Assembly (NCBI RefSeq): GCF_947496775.1
Contig: NZ_CANMDU010000003.1
Span: forward strand, 124,001 to 188,000
Direction of reading: 5' to 3'
Length of the DNA stretch: 64,000 bases
DNA from: an uncultured Maribacter sp.
Lineage (GTDB): Bacteria > Bacteroidota > Bacteroidia > Flavobacteriales > Flavobacteriaceae
Below the pieces are notes generated by a model. That model did not search any database. It saw only the letters and a list, made by a program, of their open reading frames with translations, and was not told the origin of the DNA. The translations under genes were made by a program, and so were the position numbers. Shown here one piece after another: positions 53,345 to 61,297 of the stretch; positions within the stretch are counted from its first letter, which is position 1, and each line of letters opens with the position of its first letter.

Positions 53345-53375
53345 GTTAATATTATTAACTATTAATAATGTTAAT
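53345..53375. promoter_or_regulatory. Tandem palindromic operator, site 4
   Basis: GTTAA-TATTA-TTAAC, one base (T), ATTAA-TAATG-TTAAT. It lies between the end of the VOC gene at 53387 and the start of the 171-residue protein gene, so it heads the long leftward unit. Both palindromes match RTTAA-N5-TTAAY without mismatch. Confidence 0.75.
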
Positions 53376-53386
53376 CATTATTTTTT

Positions 53387-54028
53387 TTATTTTTCTACAT
53401 TAATTTTGTCCTGAGGCTCATTAAATTCTACTAAAAAACCATCTGGGTCATAAAAAATACTGACCTTAACACGTATAACCCCTTTACCATCATAAGAAGG
53501 ATATTCTCTTAATGTTGGCGCGGTTATAATTTCTACCCCTGCCGTGTTTTTAATTTTTTCAAATCTTCCTTCCAAATCATTCGTATTAAATAGCAAGACA
53601 GAGTTTTGCGCAGTAAATCCTTCTTTTCGAATTGGCTTTATAAATTTGCTTGGATCATTGTAAGAATACTCCATAAGACCCAAAACCCCGTAATAGCTAT
53701 TAATTGCCTTAAGAAACACTAGTCTTACTTCGTGATCTTCGTCTTTTTCTGGATGCTTACGAATTAATATTTTATCGTAAATAATTTCCATACCAAGAAC
53801 GTCTTGGTATAGCGCTAATGATTTTTTAATATCTCTTACAATTAATGTTGTTCTTCTAAAGACTAGAGGGTAATCTTCTATTTTAAAATCTTGATTAGTT
53901 TCTTTTACTACTTCCTGTTTCCACTGTATACTGCCCTTATCTTCTTTTTTACCAGTGCAAGCCGTAATTGTTAAAAAAAATACAACAGCAATAAATCGAA
54001 ATTTACAATTCTCTATTAATACGCCCAT
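53387..54028 (-). CDS. VOC-family lipoprotein
   Basis: 213 residues. Lipobox ITAC (Cys about 24) after a hydrophobic signal, a lysine-rich linker, then one VOC module: FRRTTLIVRDIKKSLALYQDVLGMEIIY to DPDGFLVEFNEPQ. The last-strand Glu (VEF) is present, but the first-strand ligand is Thr, so the metal site is incomplete as in the other small VOC proteins. Its own unit: its start is 76 bases from operator site 5 and it is followed by operator site 4. Confidence 0.78.
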   Translation of the reverse strand: MGVLIENCKFRFIAVVFFLTITACTGKKEDKGSIQWKQEVVKETNQDFKIEDYPLVFRRTTLIVRDIKKSLALYQDVLGMEIIYDKILIRKHPEKDEDHEVRLVFLKAINSYYGVLGLMEYSYNDPSKFIKPIRKEGFTAQNSVLLFNTNDLEGRFEKIKNTAGVEIITAPTLREYPSYDGKGVIRVKVSIFYDPDGFLVEFNEPQDKINVEK

Positions 54029-54361
54029 AGTATTTTATATTCTCTTGTGAATGAATATATATTGTATAATGATTAATATATATTCAAGATTTTCATAAAA
54101 ATAGTTAATTTTATTAATAATTAACATTATTAATTATTAAATTTATGAATAATTTTAGGTCTACACTTCTTTTCAAAAAAGAGAAAAAACAACTTAAAAT
54201 ATTGATTAACAATACACTAAAACAAATAAAACGACAAGAAAAACCTTAAAAAGGTGACCAAAAATTGATTTAAAAAAGTGTTTGGTACTTGGAATTTTCA
54301 AGATATAATAAAAAAAATCTCTAAAATAGAACAAATCGACTAACAACTAAATAGATAAAAT
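54029..54361. other. 333-base intergenic region, operator site plus possible short ORF
   Basis: Very AT-rich region between the divergent VOC and MFS genes. It contains the tandem operator at 54104-54134. An ATG at 54145 opens a 34-codon lysine-rich frame ending at 54249, followed by a short inverted repeat (ACCTT/AAGGT at 54243-54255). I see no other evidence that this peptide is made and treat it as doubtful. No tRNA or rRNA is visible. Confidence 0.5.
54104..54134. promoter_or_regulatory. Tandem palindromic operator, site 5 (divergent)
   Basis: GTTAA-TTTTA-TTAAT, one base (A), ATTAA-CATTA-TTAAT. It lies 76 bases before the VOC lipoprotein gene and 228 bases before the rightward MFS gene. 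It has the same 16-base period as the sites at 16882, 38255 and 53345. Confidence 0.7.
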
Positions 54362-55621
54362 ATGAATTTTTCTAACCTTAAAGAATTTAAATTTGGCTGG
54401 CCTGTTATCCTTTCTTCAACTTTTGGAATTGGTTTAGGCATGTCGCCATTACCATTTTATACTATTGGTGTTTTTGCTATTCCTCTATCCAAAAATTTTG
54501 GTTGGGGTATGGATACAGTTATGGGCGGACTTACGGTTTTTACCTTAGCAGCATTAATTGCCAGTCCTTTAATTGGATACATTGCGGATAAAGTTAGTGC
54601 TAGAAAAACCGCCATGTTATCACTATTATTGTTTGGAATATCCTTCATTGCTTTTAGTTTAAATACTGGATCAAAAGCTTTATACTATACTTTGTGGGGC
54701 GTAATGGCATTTGCAGGTGCAGGAACCTTACCTATGACTTGGACAAGAGTAATAAACAATTGGTTTAATGAAAATAGAGGTTTAGCCCTTGGCCTTTCCC
54801 TATTAGGAACCGGATTATTTGGTGCCTTTGCCAAACTATATGCTTTTTCGTTAATTGAAAATTTTGATTGGAAAACAGCTTATTTAGGAGTTGGCTTACT
54901 ACCTATACTTATTGCTTTACCAATAGCCTTCTTCTTTTTTAGAGATGTAGATGACCCTAAAGTTGCCAAAAAATTAAAGAAATTAAAAGACGAAGTGCCC
55001 AGCCATGCTACGATTACGAAATCTGGTTTAACGGTAAAACAAGCCCTTAAAGATTGGAGATTCTGGCTACTTGCATTTTGCTTTATTCTTATTTCTTTTG
55101 CCGTTGGAGGCCCAATACCAAATTTAGAAAATTTGCTTTCAAATAAAGGCTTCAACACTGGAGATGCCGTTGTTTTAGCAAGCATCATAGGATACTCTGT
55201 ATTAATGGGGCGATTATTAGGCGGATATTTACTAGATCGTTTCTGGGCTCCTGCCGTAGCTTTTATTTTGTTAAGTATTCCGGCTATATCTTGTTATATT
55301 TTACAAGGTGCAGATTTAACTTATACTAATGCACTCATCGCTGTAGTAATTTTAGGCTTCGGAGCTGGGGTGGAGTATGATCTTATGGCCTATTTAGTTT
55401 CTAGGTATTTTGGAATGAAGAATTACGCTGCAATTTATGGGTTTTTATATGGTTTTTTTGCATTTGGAGCAGGCTTTGGCCCTGTGATTTTCGGTAAGTT
55501 CTTTGCATCCACTGGTAGTTATGATTCTATTTTACATTATGCTATGATAGCATTTTTAGTAGGTTCTTTTCCTTTATTACTTCTTGGAAAATACAGAAAT
55601 TTTGATGTGGAGAAAAAGTAG
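54362..55621 (+). CDS. MFS transporter (organic-anion type)
   Basis: 419 residues with about 12 helices. FAIPLSKNFGWGMDTVMGG and IGYIADKVSARKTAML carry the MFS loop motif, and TWTRVINNWFNENRGLALGLSLLGTG is typical of the oxalate/formate antiporter and related monocarboxylate families. It begins the rightward unit after operator site 5 and is followed, after five bases, by a second MFS gene of another subfamily. Probable uptake or exchange of pathway acids. Confidence 0.87.
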   Translation: MNFSNLKEFKFGWPVILSSTFGIGLGMSPLPFYTIGVFAIPLSKNFGWGMDTVMGGLTVFTLAALIASPLIGYIADKVSARKTAMLSLLLFGISFIAFSLNTGSKALYYTLWGVMAFAGAGTLPMTWTRVINNWFNENRGLALGLSLLGTGLFGAFAKLYAFSLIENFDWKTAYLGVGLLPILIALPIAFFFFRDVDDPKVAKKLKKLKDEVPSHATITKSGLTVKQALKDWRFWLLAFCFILISFAVGGPIPNLENLLSNKGFNTGDAVVLASIIGYSVLMGRLLGGYLLDRFWAPAVAFILLSIPAISCYILQGADLTYTNALIAVVILGFGAGVEYDLMAYLVSRYFGMKNYAAIYGFLYGFFAFGAGFGPVIFGKFFASTGSYDSILHYAMIAFLVGSFPLLLLGKYRNFDVEKK

Positions 55622-55626
55622 TCAAA

Positions 55627-56886
55627 GTGATGAAAGCTACAAAAAATCTTCGCTGGTGGATTGTTGCTACCATTTTTTTGGCTACCACTATAAACTATAT
55701 TGATAGACAAGCACTTTCTGTTGCTGCACCTGTTATACGCGAAGATTTAAATTTATCTAACGAACAATATAGTTGGATTGTAAGTTCTTTTTTACTTGCG
55801 TATACCATTATGCAAATAGTTTCTGGTAGATTAATAGATATACTAGGTACAAAAAAAGGCTTTACTATTTCTATTATTTGGTGGTCTATTGCCAATATGT
55901 TACACGCTTTTGGAACTGGTATATTAAGCCTAGGCATTTTTAGATTTTTACTTGGCATGGGAGAAGCAGGCAATTACCCAGCAGGTATGAAAGCTATATC
56001 GGAATGGTTTCCTAAAGAAGAACGAAGTAAAGCAGTTGGTATACTAAATATGGGTCCTGGTTTTGGGGCAATTATTGCACCTCCGTTACTTGTCTGGTTA
56101 ATTTTAACCTTTGGATGGAAATTGTCTTTTGTTATTACTGGAGCATTGGGATTTTTGTGGTTAGTTTTATGGAGGGGCATATATTATACACCCGAAAATC
56201 ATCCGAAAATTACTAATGAAGAATTAGAATTAATTCTAAAAAAGGAAAAAGACAATTTTCAAAAAGAACAATCCCCTTGGTTAAGTTTTTTTAAACATAA
56301 AGAGGTTTGGGGACTTGCACTGTCTAGATTCGTGTCTGACGGCGCTTTTTATTTTTTTGTATTCTGGTTGCCATCCTGGTTGGCAGATGTAAAAGAATTT
56401 AGTTTAACAGAAATTGGAATGTTCGCTTGGATTCCTTTTCTTTTTTCTGATATAGGGAGCTTTGTTGGAGGCTGGACAGGAGAAAAACTAATTGCCAATG
56501 GGATGTCTTTAAATGCTTCAAGAAAATGGGTGCTTTGGATTGGGGCCATTCTTGTAGTTCCGGTATTAGGCTGCCTTTATGTACAATCCCCATATGTAGC
56601 CATAGGTTTAATTAGTATCTCTTTATTTGCTACGCAGTTTAAGCAATCTTCTTTATTTACTTTACCAATTGATATTTTCTCTAAAAAAGATGCTGCTTCC
56701 GTTTGGGGAATTTCAGGATCCGCAGGTAGTTTAGGGGCTATGTTATTTACACCAGTAATTGGTTGGCTAGTAGATACCATTTCCTATGCTCCCGTTTTTA
56801 CAATTGTTGCATTTCTACATATTATTTCGGCCATTTTGGTAATGGTCTTTATTCCCAATATTAAACGCATTCCTAATCTATCATAA
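55627..56886 (+). CDS. MFS transporter (anion:cation symporter type)
   Basis: 419 residues. TINYIDRQALSVAAPVI at helix 1, SGRLIDILGTKKGFTISI (loop 2-3) and GMGEAGNYPAGMKAISEWFPKEERSKAVG in helix 4-5 are the marks of the ACS family (hexuronate, galactonate, phthalate transporters). It therefore likely imports an organic acid with protons. Its last base overlaps the first of the oxidoreductase gene. Confidence 0.88.
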   Translation: MMKATKNLRWWIVATIFLATTINYIDRQALSVAAPVIREDLNLSNEQYSWIVSSFLLAYTIMQIVSGRLIDILGTKKGFTISIIWWSIANMLHAFGTGILSLGIFRFLLGMGEAGNYPAGMKAISEWFPKEERSKAVGILNMGPGFGAIIAPPLLVWLILTFGWKLSFVITGALGFLWLVLWRGIYYTPENHPKITNEELELILKKEKDNFQKEQSPWLSFFKHKEVWGLALSRFVSDGAFYFFVFWLPSWLADVKEFSLTEIGMFAWIPFLFSDIGSFVGGWTGEKLIANGMSLNASRKWVLWIGAILVVPVLGCLYVQSPYVAIGLISISLFATQFKQSSLFTLPIDIFSKKDAASVWGISGSAGSLGAMLFTPVIGWLVDTISYAPVFTIVAFLHIISAILVMVFIPNIKRIPNLS

Positions 56887-57887
56887 TGAATAAACAACTT
56901 GTAATACACAAATTTTCAGAATATATACAGGAGGCATCTAGTATTATAGAAACCCCTATTCCTAAAATAAAAGCATCACAAATTTTAATCAAAAATAAAT
57001 TTTTAGGTATCAATGCTATTTACGACCGGGAGCTTTATAAAGGAAAAATACCATATATAAACGTTCAATTTCCATATGTTTTTGGCGTAGAAGCCGTTGG
57101 TATTGTAGTTGAGGTTGGTAGTAATATTACCAATGTAAAAATTGGAGATGCAGTATCTACCGTAAAAGTTGGTACCGCCTATCAAGAATATCAAATAATT
57201 ACCAAAGAAGAAGTTGTTAAAATTCCAGAACCTACTGCCGAATATTTAACTCTTAACCCAACCGGTGTTTCTGCTTATTTAGCTATAAAAAACACCGCAG
57301 AATTAAAAAACGGAGAAACCATTGTTGTTTCTGCTGCTTCGGGTGGTTTAGGACATATTGTAGTGCAACTTGCTAAACAAAAAAACTGCCATGTGGTTGC
57401 TATTTGCGGCAAACCGGAAAAAGAAAATCTACTGAAGAATTTAGGTTGCTGCGACCGCATTATTAACTATAATAAAGAAGATTTAATAACCGTTTTAAAC
57501 AAAGAATATACTAATAAAATAGATGTAGGCTTTGACTCCGTTGGCACTTACATGTTTGATGCTTTTTTACAAAACTTAGCACCCTTAGGTCGTTTAGTAG
57601 TTAGTGGTTTAGCAACAGAGTTAACTGCTCCAGAATTTGAGCAAGTACATGGCCCTAGAGTATATGAAAGTATCTATTGGAAAGGAGCTTCTGTCCGTTG
57701 TTTTATGAATCATTTGTACAAGGAACAACACCCAGAAGCACGTAATTATCTATTCCAATTATATCAGGAAGGTAAGCTGCAAGTTAAGGTAGATTCCACC
57801 TTATTTAAAGGAATTGAATCTATTACTACTGCATCGGAATATTTACTGGCAGGAAAAAGTTGCGGTAAAGTCGTTGTTGCTCTTTAA
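56886..57887 (+). CDS. MDR-family quinone oxidoreductase
   Basis: 333 residues. GVEAVGIVVEVGSNI and TIVVSAASGGLGHIVVQLAKQ are the substrate and NADPH loops of the zinc-free quinone oxidoreductase branch. KIDVGFDSVGTYMFDAFL is the later cofactor block. Likely an enone or quinone reductase. One-base overlap with the upstream MFS gene; 14 bases to the flavodoxin-like gene. A second MDR gene, 14308, lies at the other end of the cluster. Confidence 0.85.
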   Translation: MNKQLVIHKFSEYIQEASSIIETPIPKIKASQILIKNKFLGINAIYDRELYKGKIPYINVQFPYVFGVEAVGIVVEVGSNITNVKIGDAVSTVKVGTAYQEYQIITKEEVVKIPEPTAEYLTLNPTGVSAYLAIKNTAELKNGETIVVSAASGGLGHIVVQLAKQKNCHVVAICGKPEKENLLKNLGCCDRIINYNKEDLITVLNKEYTNKIDVGFDSVGTYMFDAFLQNLAPLGRLVVSGLATELTAPEFEQVHGPRVYESIYWKGASVRCFMNHLYKEQHPEARNYLFQLYQEGKLQVKVDSTLFKGIESITTASEYLLAGKSCGKVVVAL

Positions 57888-57901
57888 CAAAAAAAAACAC
57901 T

Positions 57902-58549
57902 ATGAATATACTAATTGTACATGCTCATGAAAATGCAGATTCCTTTTGTTCTGCTCTAGCCAATATTGCTAAATCTACTTTTGAAAAAGAAGGTTATGAG
58001 GTAACTATATCCGATTTATATAAAAAGAATTTTAACCCCGTTGGCGGTAAACACGATTTTAAAAAGATTTCCGATGCTTCTTATTACAAATATGCTTCGG
58101 AGCAAATACATGCACAGCAAAATAATTTGTTTTCGGATGATTTAAGAGAAGAAATGGAACTTTTGAGCAAGGCCGATGTTCTTATTTTTAATTTTCCTCT
58201 TTGGTGGTTTAGTATGCCAGCAATACTAAAAGGTTGGGTGGATCGCGTGTTAGCCTATGGCTATGCCTACGGAGGAGATTACGGTTTTTACGATAAAGGT
58301 AGGTTTAGCGGAAAAAAAGCGTTTTTATGCGTAACCACGGGTAGTCCCGCGAATTTTTACACAGAAACTGGATCGCATGGAAGAACTTTAGCTGCTATTT
58401 TAAAAAACATTCATCAAGGCATTTTAGGGTTAATAGGATTTGAAGTCTTACCCGATTTTGTAGCATATGGAGTATCTAGAATAACCGATGTTGAGCGGAA
58501 AACAATTTTAGAAAATTATATGACCTATATTCAAAAAAACTTTCAATAA
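57902..58549 (+). CDS. Flavodoxin-fold NAD(P)H:quinone oxidoreductase
   Basis: 215 residues. HAHENADSFCSALA at the N-terminus and FNFPLWWFSMPAILKGWVDRVLAYGYAYG (FMN loop and helix) show the NQO1/KefF/MdaB type. It binds FMN and reduces quinones or nitro/azo bonds with two electrons. It ends the rightward unit and converges on the 239-residue gene with 22 bases between. It could regenerate or detoxify a coloured oxidised intermediate (inference). Confidence 0.88.
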   Translation: MNILIVHAHENADSFCSALANIAKSTFEKEGYEVTISDLYKKNFNPVGGKHDFKKISDASYYKYASEQIHAQQNNLFSDDLREEMELLSKADVLIFNFPLWWFSMPAILKGWVDRVLAYGYAYGGDYGFYDKGRFSGKKAFLCVTTGSPANFYTETGSHGRTLAAILKNIHQGILGLIGFEVLPDFVAYGVSRITDVERKTILENYMTYIQKNFQ

Positions 58550-58571
58550 CTCCTTTTTTTAAAACTACATA

Positions 58572-59291
58572 TCATTCAAAATACTCTAGCTCTTCTAACT
58601 CATAATGGGTTTGCATATACCCTTCTACTCCTGCTTTTAGAAATAAATAATCTTCATTTGCTGTTACCCATACATTATAAGCTGGATGTTCTTCCTCTAA
58701 ACCGTCAGCGCTTGCTAAAGAAAAATGCCTTGCATTGAAAATGCCTGCTTTTATTGTAATTACTTCCTCTCCATGATATTCCAATCCTATAGACTCTAAG
58801 GTGAAAATCATAGGCCCCGTGGCTCCACGATGGTCTGGAGAAGTTAATAGTAAATCTTTAAAATATTGCACCCCTTTACCTTTAGTAAGATCATATAATT
58901 TCATAAGCAGCGCATCTGCTACTATAGGATGTGCTTGTAACCATTTCACAGGTTGTTTAACTGGAATTCGTTCTGATATTCTACCCTTTTCTTTATTAAA
59001 AACTTCAAGTTCTACACTATCCTCTTTGAACCAATACCATCCTGTACCCTCTAATTCGTCACCGACAGATAATCGCACACTACAATCTAAAGGGGCTCCC
59101 TTTTCATCCATGGCGATTACTACATCTCTAACTACATTGGGTTCATCATCAATTTCGCAATGCGCTTGTACAACTATTTTTTCGTCATACTGTTTTGTAA
59201 TAGTAAAAAACTCCCTACCCCTTTCTGCATTTAAACGCTCTGGTTTTTTACTGGTATATCGTATATATCCCCTAATAGTTTTATGTTTCAT
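58572..59291 (-). CDS. Protein of unknown function
   Basis: 239 residues, no signal or membrane segment. Alternating strands (GYIRYTSKKPERLN, FTITKQYDEKIVVQAHCEID, DVVIAMDEKGAPLDCSVRL) with a central GWYWFKEDS suggest an all-beta barrel. I do not recognise the family. Nine bases from the CopD-like membrane gene and in the direction of the pyruvate dehydrogenase genes, so it may be the last gene of that unit; it could also belong to the catabolic cluster. Confidence 0.6.
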   Translation of the reverse strand: MKHKTIRGYIRYTSKKPERLNAERGREFFTITKQYDEKIVVQAHCEIDDEPNVVRDVVIAMDEKGAPLDCSVRLSVGDELEGTGWYWFKEDSVELEVFNKEKGRISERIPVKQPVKWLQAHPIVADALLMKLYDLTKGKGVQYFKDLLLTSPDHRGATGPMIFTLESIGLEYHGEEVITIKAGIFNARHFSLASADGLEEEHPAYNVWVTANEDYLFLKAGVEGYMQTHYELEELEYFE

Positions 59292-59300
59292 TTTACTATT

Positions 59301-59963
59301 TTAAAATAAATGAACTCCTAAAGCTGCGTTCACCAATAATCCAATCCATATACCATACACATAGGGCAGGCATTTATCCATTCTAACTTTCATTATAGTG
59401 TTAGATTTTTCTACATTGTGACCTTGCAATAAATTGATAAATGCAGGAGTAAATTTTCCAAGATGATACCTTATTCCTAATCCGCAAAGAATTAATCCGC
59501 ATACGATTAATAACTTATAACTTACCCAAGAAACTAGGATATAATCTGGATTAAAAAGATTATAAATTGCAAATGTCGATACACCAAAAACTATAATTGG
59601 GCGTATCCAAAAATCTACATTCTTTAACTTCTTTTTCTGAACTTCATCTTTTCCGAAATGGACTTTTAAAACTAAAAATAACCACAAAATACCAAATCCC
59701 CATATTAACCCTAATCCAAGATTAGTAACTTTCATTATCCCCATAAGGCTAGCCATATGAATACCTGTAGGCATTATTAGTGGCATAGCAATGCGCGGCC
59801 CTAAATCGCAACCTAGTAAAATCTGCAAGGCAGTTGATCTTTGCGCCCCTGACAATTTAGGATTTATAACGAATTTACTAGAATAGTAAGTTCCCATATC
59901 TGTTCCTAACCAAAAAACGAATAATAGAATGTGAAAATATTTTAATATTAAAAATATGCTCAT
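59301..59963 (-). CDS. CopD/DUF2269-like integral membrane protein
   Basis: 220 residues, five or six hydrophobic helices. Helix 1 is LKYFHILLFVFWLGTDMGTYYSSKFV, with His11, a residue conserved in CopD, DUF2269 and HemJ-type membrane haem proteins; a second His (GIHMA) lies in helix 2. These families bind haem or copper and, in HemJ, oxidise protoporphyrinogen. No specific function can be assigned. Located 18 bases after the E2 gene. Confidence 0.65.
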   Translation of the reverse strand: MSIFLILKYFHILLFVFWLGTDMGTYYSSKFVINPKLSGAQRSTALQILLGCDLGPRIAMPLIMPTGIHMASLMGIMKVTNLGLGLIWGFGILWLFLVLKVHFGKDEVQKKKLKNVDFWIRPIIVFGVSTFAIYNLFNPDYILVSWVSYKLLIVCGLILCGLGIRYHLGKFTPAFINLLQGHNVEKSNTIMKVRMDKCLPYVYGIWIGLLVNAALGVHLF

Positions 59964-59981
59964 TTTCTTGCTTTTGCATTG

Positions 59982-61277
59982 TTATAGGTTTATTAAAAAC
60001 CAATCTTCTAGTAGCCCTTTTATGTGCTTTATAAAACGAGCGGCATCTGCTCCGTTTATTATCCTATGATCAAAACCAATAGTAATTGGCATAAGTAATC
60101 TTGGTTTAAACTCTCCGTCTATCCAAACAGCCTCTTTTTTACTTGCTGCCACTCCCAAAATGGCCACTTGCGGAAATGTTACTAATGGAAAAATAGCAGT
60201 AGTGCCGATACCCCCAAGGTTAGAAATAGTAAACGTAATACCTTCCAAGTCTTCTTTAGAAATTTTTTTCCCTTTTACTTTGGTAGAAACCTCAGTAAGT
60301 TCTATTGCAATTTCACTTATACTTTTCTGGTTAGGGCTTCGCAAACCAGGTACTAAAAGCCCCCGATCTGTATCTACAGCAACCCCAATGTTTATGTACT
60401 CTTTATATATTATTTCATTTGCACTAGGATTAAAACTAGCATTAAAAATTGGGTAACTCTCAAGAGCTTTAGCTACAACTTTTACTAAAATGCTTGTGAT
60501 TGTTAAGGAGCCTCCTTGTTCTTTTATTGCAAATTTATGCTCTTGCCTCTTTGCTTCTAATGCTGTAATATCTACTTTTTCTTGTAGCCAAGCATGTGGA
60601 ATTGTAGACCATGATGTGCTCATGTTTTCACTGGTTGCCTTAGATATTCCTGATAATGATTCCTTAGAAATATCTCCCCATTTACTAAAATCTGGCAAAT
60701 CCGGAGTAATAGGCGTAGCTCCTCCTATATTTCTACCTTCATTTAATTGCTTGGCGTGGGTTTTCACATCCTGCAAAGAAATTCGTTTACTTCTTCCTTC
60801 TAATGAAATGTTAGCCAAATTAACCCCAATTTCTTTTGCCATTTTTCTGGCAAGGGGTGAAGCTCTAAAACCTTTTTTAGGCTCAGAATCTATTTTAATT
60901 GGGGGCGACGCAACAACAGGTTGTGCAACCGCAACTTTAGCAGGTTCTTCTATTACAGGTTCCTCTTTAGGTTTACTCTCCTCTTCTTTAGCAACTTGTT
61001 TTTCTTCTTTTATAGGTTCGGCTTCTCCTGTTGAAGAAGAATTTCCTCCATTTAATTGCATAAAAAGGGTTCCTTCCCCTATTTCATCACCAATATTAAC
61101 TAAAATAGCCGCTATTGTTCCTCCTTGTTCTGCTGGAACTTCTACAACCACTTTATCTGTTTCTACCTCAATTAAGGATTGCTCCGCTTCTATGGTATCT
61201 CCTTCTTTTACTAAAATAGAAATAATAGTTCCTTTTTCAATGCCTTCTCCTAAGGATGGTAATTTAAATTCGATCAT
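59982..61277 (-). CDS. aceF: Pyruvate dehydrogenase E2 (dihydrolipoyl acetyltransferase)
   Basis: 431 residues. One lipoyl domain (1-80) with the lipoylated Lys42 in ETDKVVVEV, an acidic linker (about 85-130), the E1/E3-binding domain (about 138-172, RASPLARKMAKEIGVNL) and the catalytic domain ending in FDHRIINGADAARF, whose His is the acyl-transfer residue. A single lipoyl domain with an AceE partner is unusual among AceF proteins, which often have two or three. It makes acetyl-CoA from pyruvate with E1; no E3 gene is in the window. Confidence 0.92.
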   Translation of the reverse strand: MIEFKLPSLGEGIEKGTIISILVKEGDTIEAEQSLIEVETDKVVVEVPAEQGGTIAAILVNIGDEIGEGTLFMQLNGGNSSSTGEAEPIKEEKQVAKEEESKPKEEPVIEEPAKVAVAQPVVASPPIKIDSEPKKGFRASPLARKMAKEIGVNLANISLEGRSKRISLQDVKTHAKQLNEGRNIGGATPITPDLPDFSKWGDISKESLSGISKATSENMSTSWSTIPHAWLQEKVDITALEAKRQEHKFAIKEQGGSLTITSILVKVVAKALESYPIFNASFNPSANEIIYKEYINIGVAVDTDRGLLVPGLRSPNQKSISEIAIELTEVSTKVKGKKISKEDLEGITFTISNLGGIGTTAIFPLVTFPQVAILGVAASKKEAVWIDGEFKPRLLMPITIGFDHRIINGADAARFIKHIKGLLEDWFLINL

Positions 61278-61297
61278 CTTTCTAGAATTATGCTTTA

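Noticed and set aside
54145-54249. 34-codon ORF as leader peptide
   Set aside because: Lysine-rich low-complexity peptide in an AT-rich gap; no start context or attenuator-like hairpin set supports translation.
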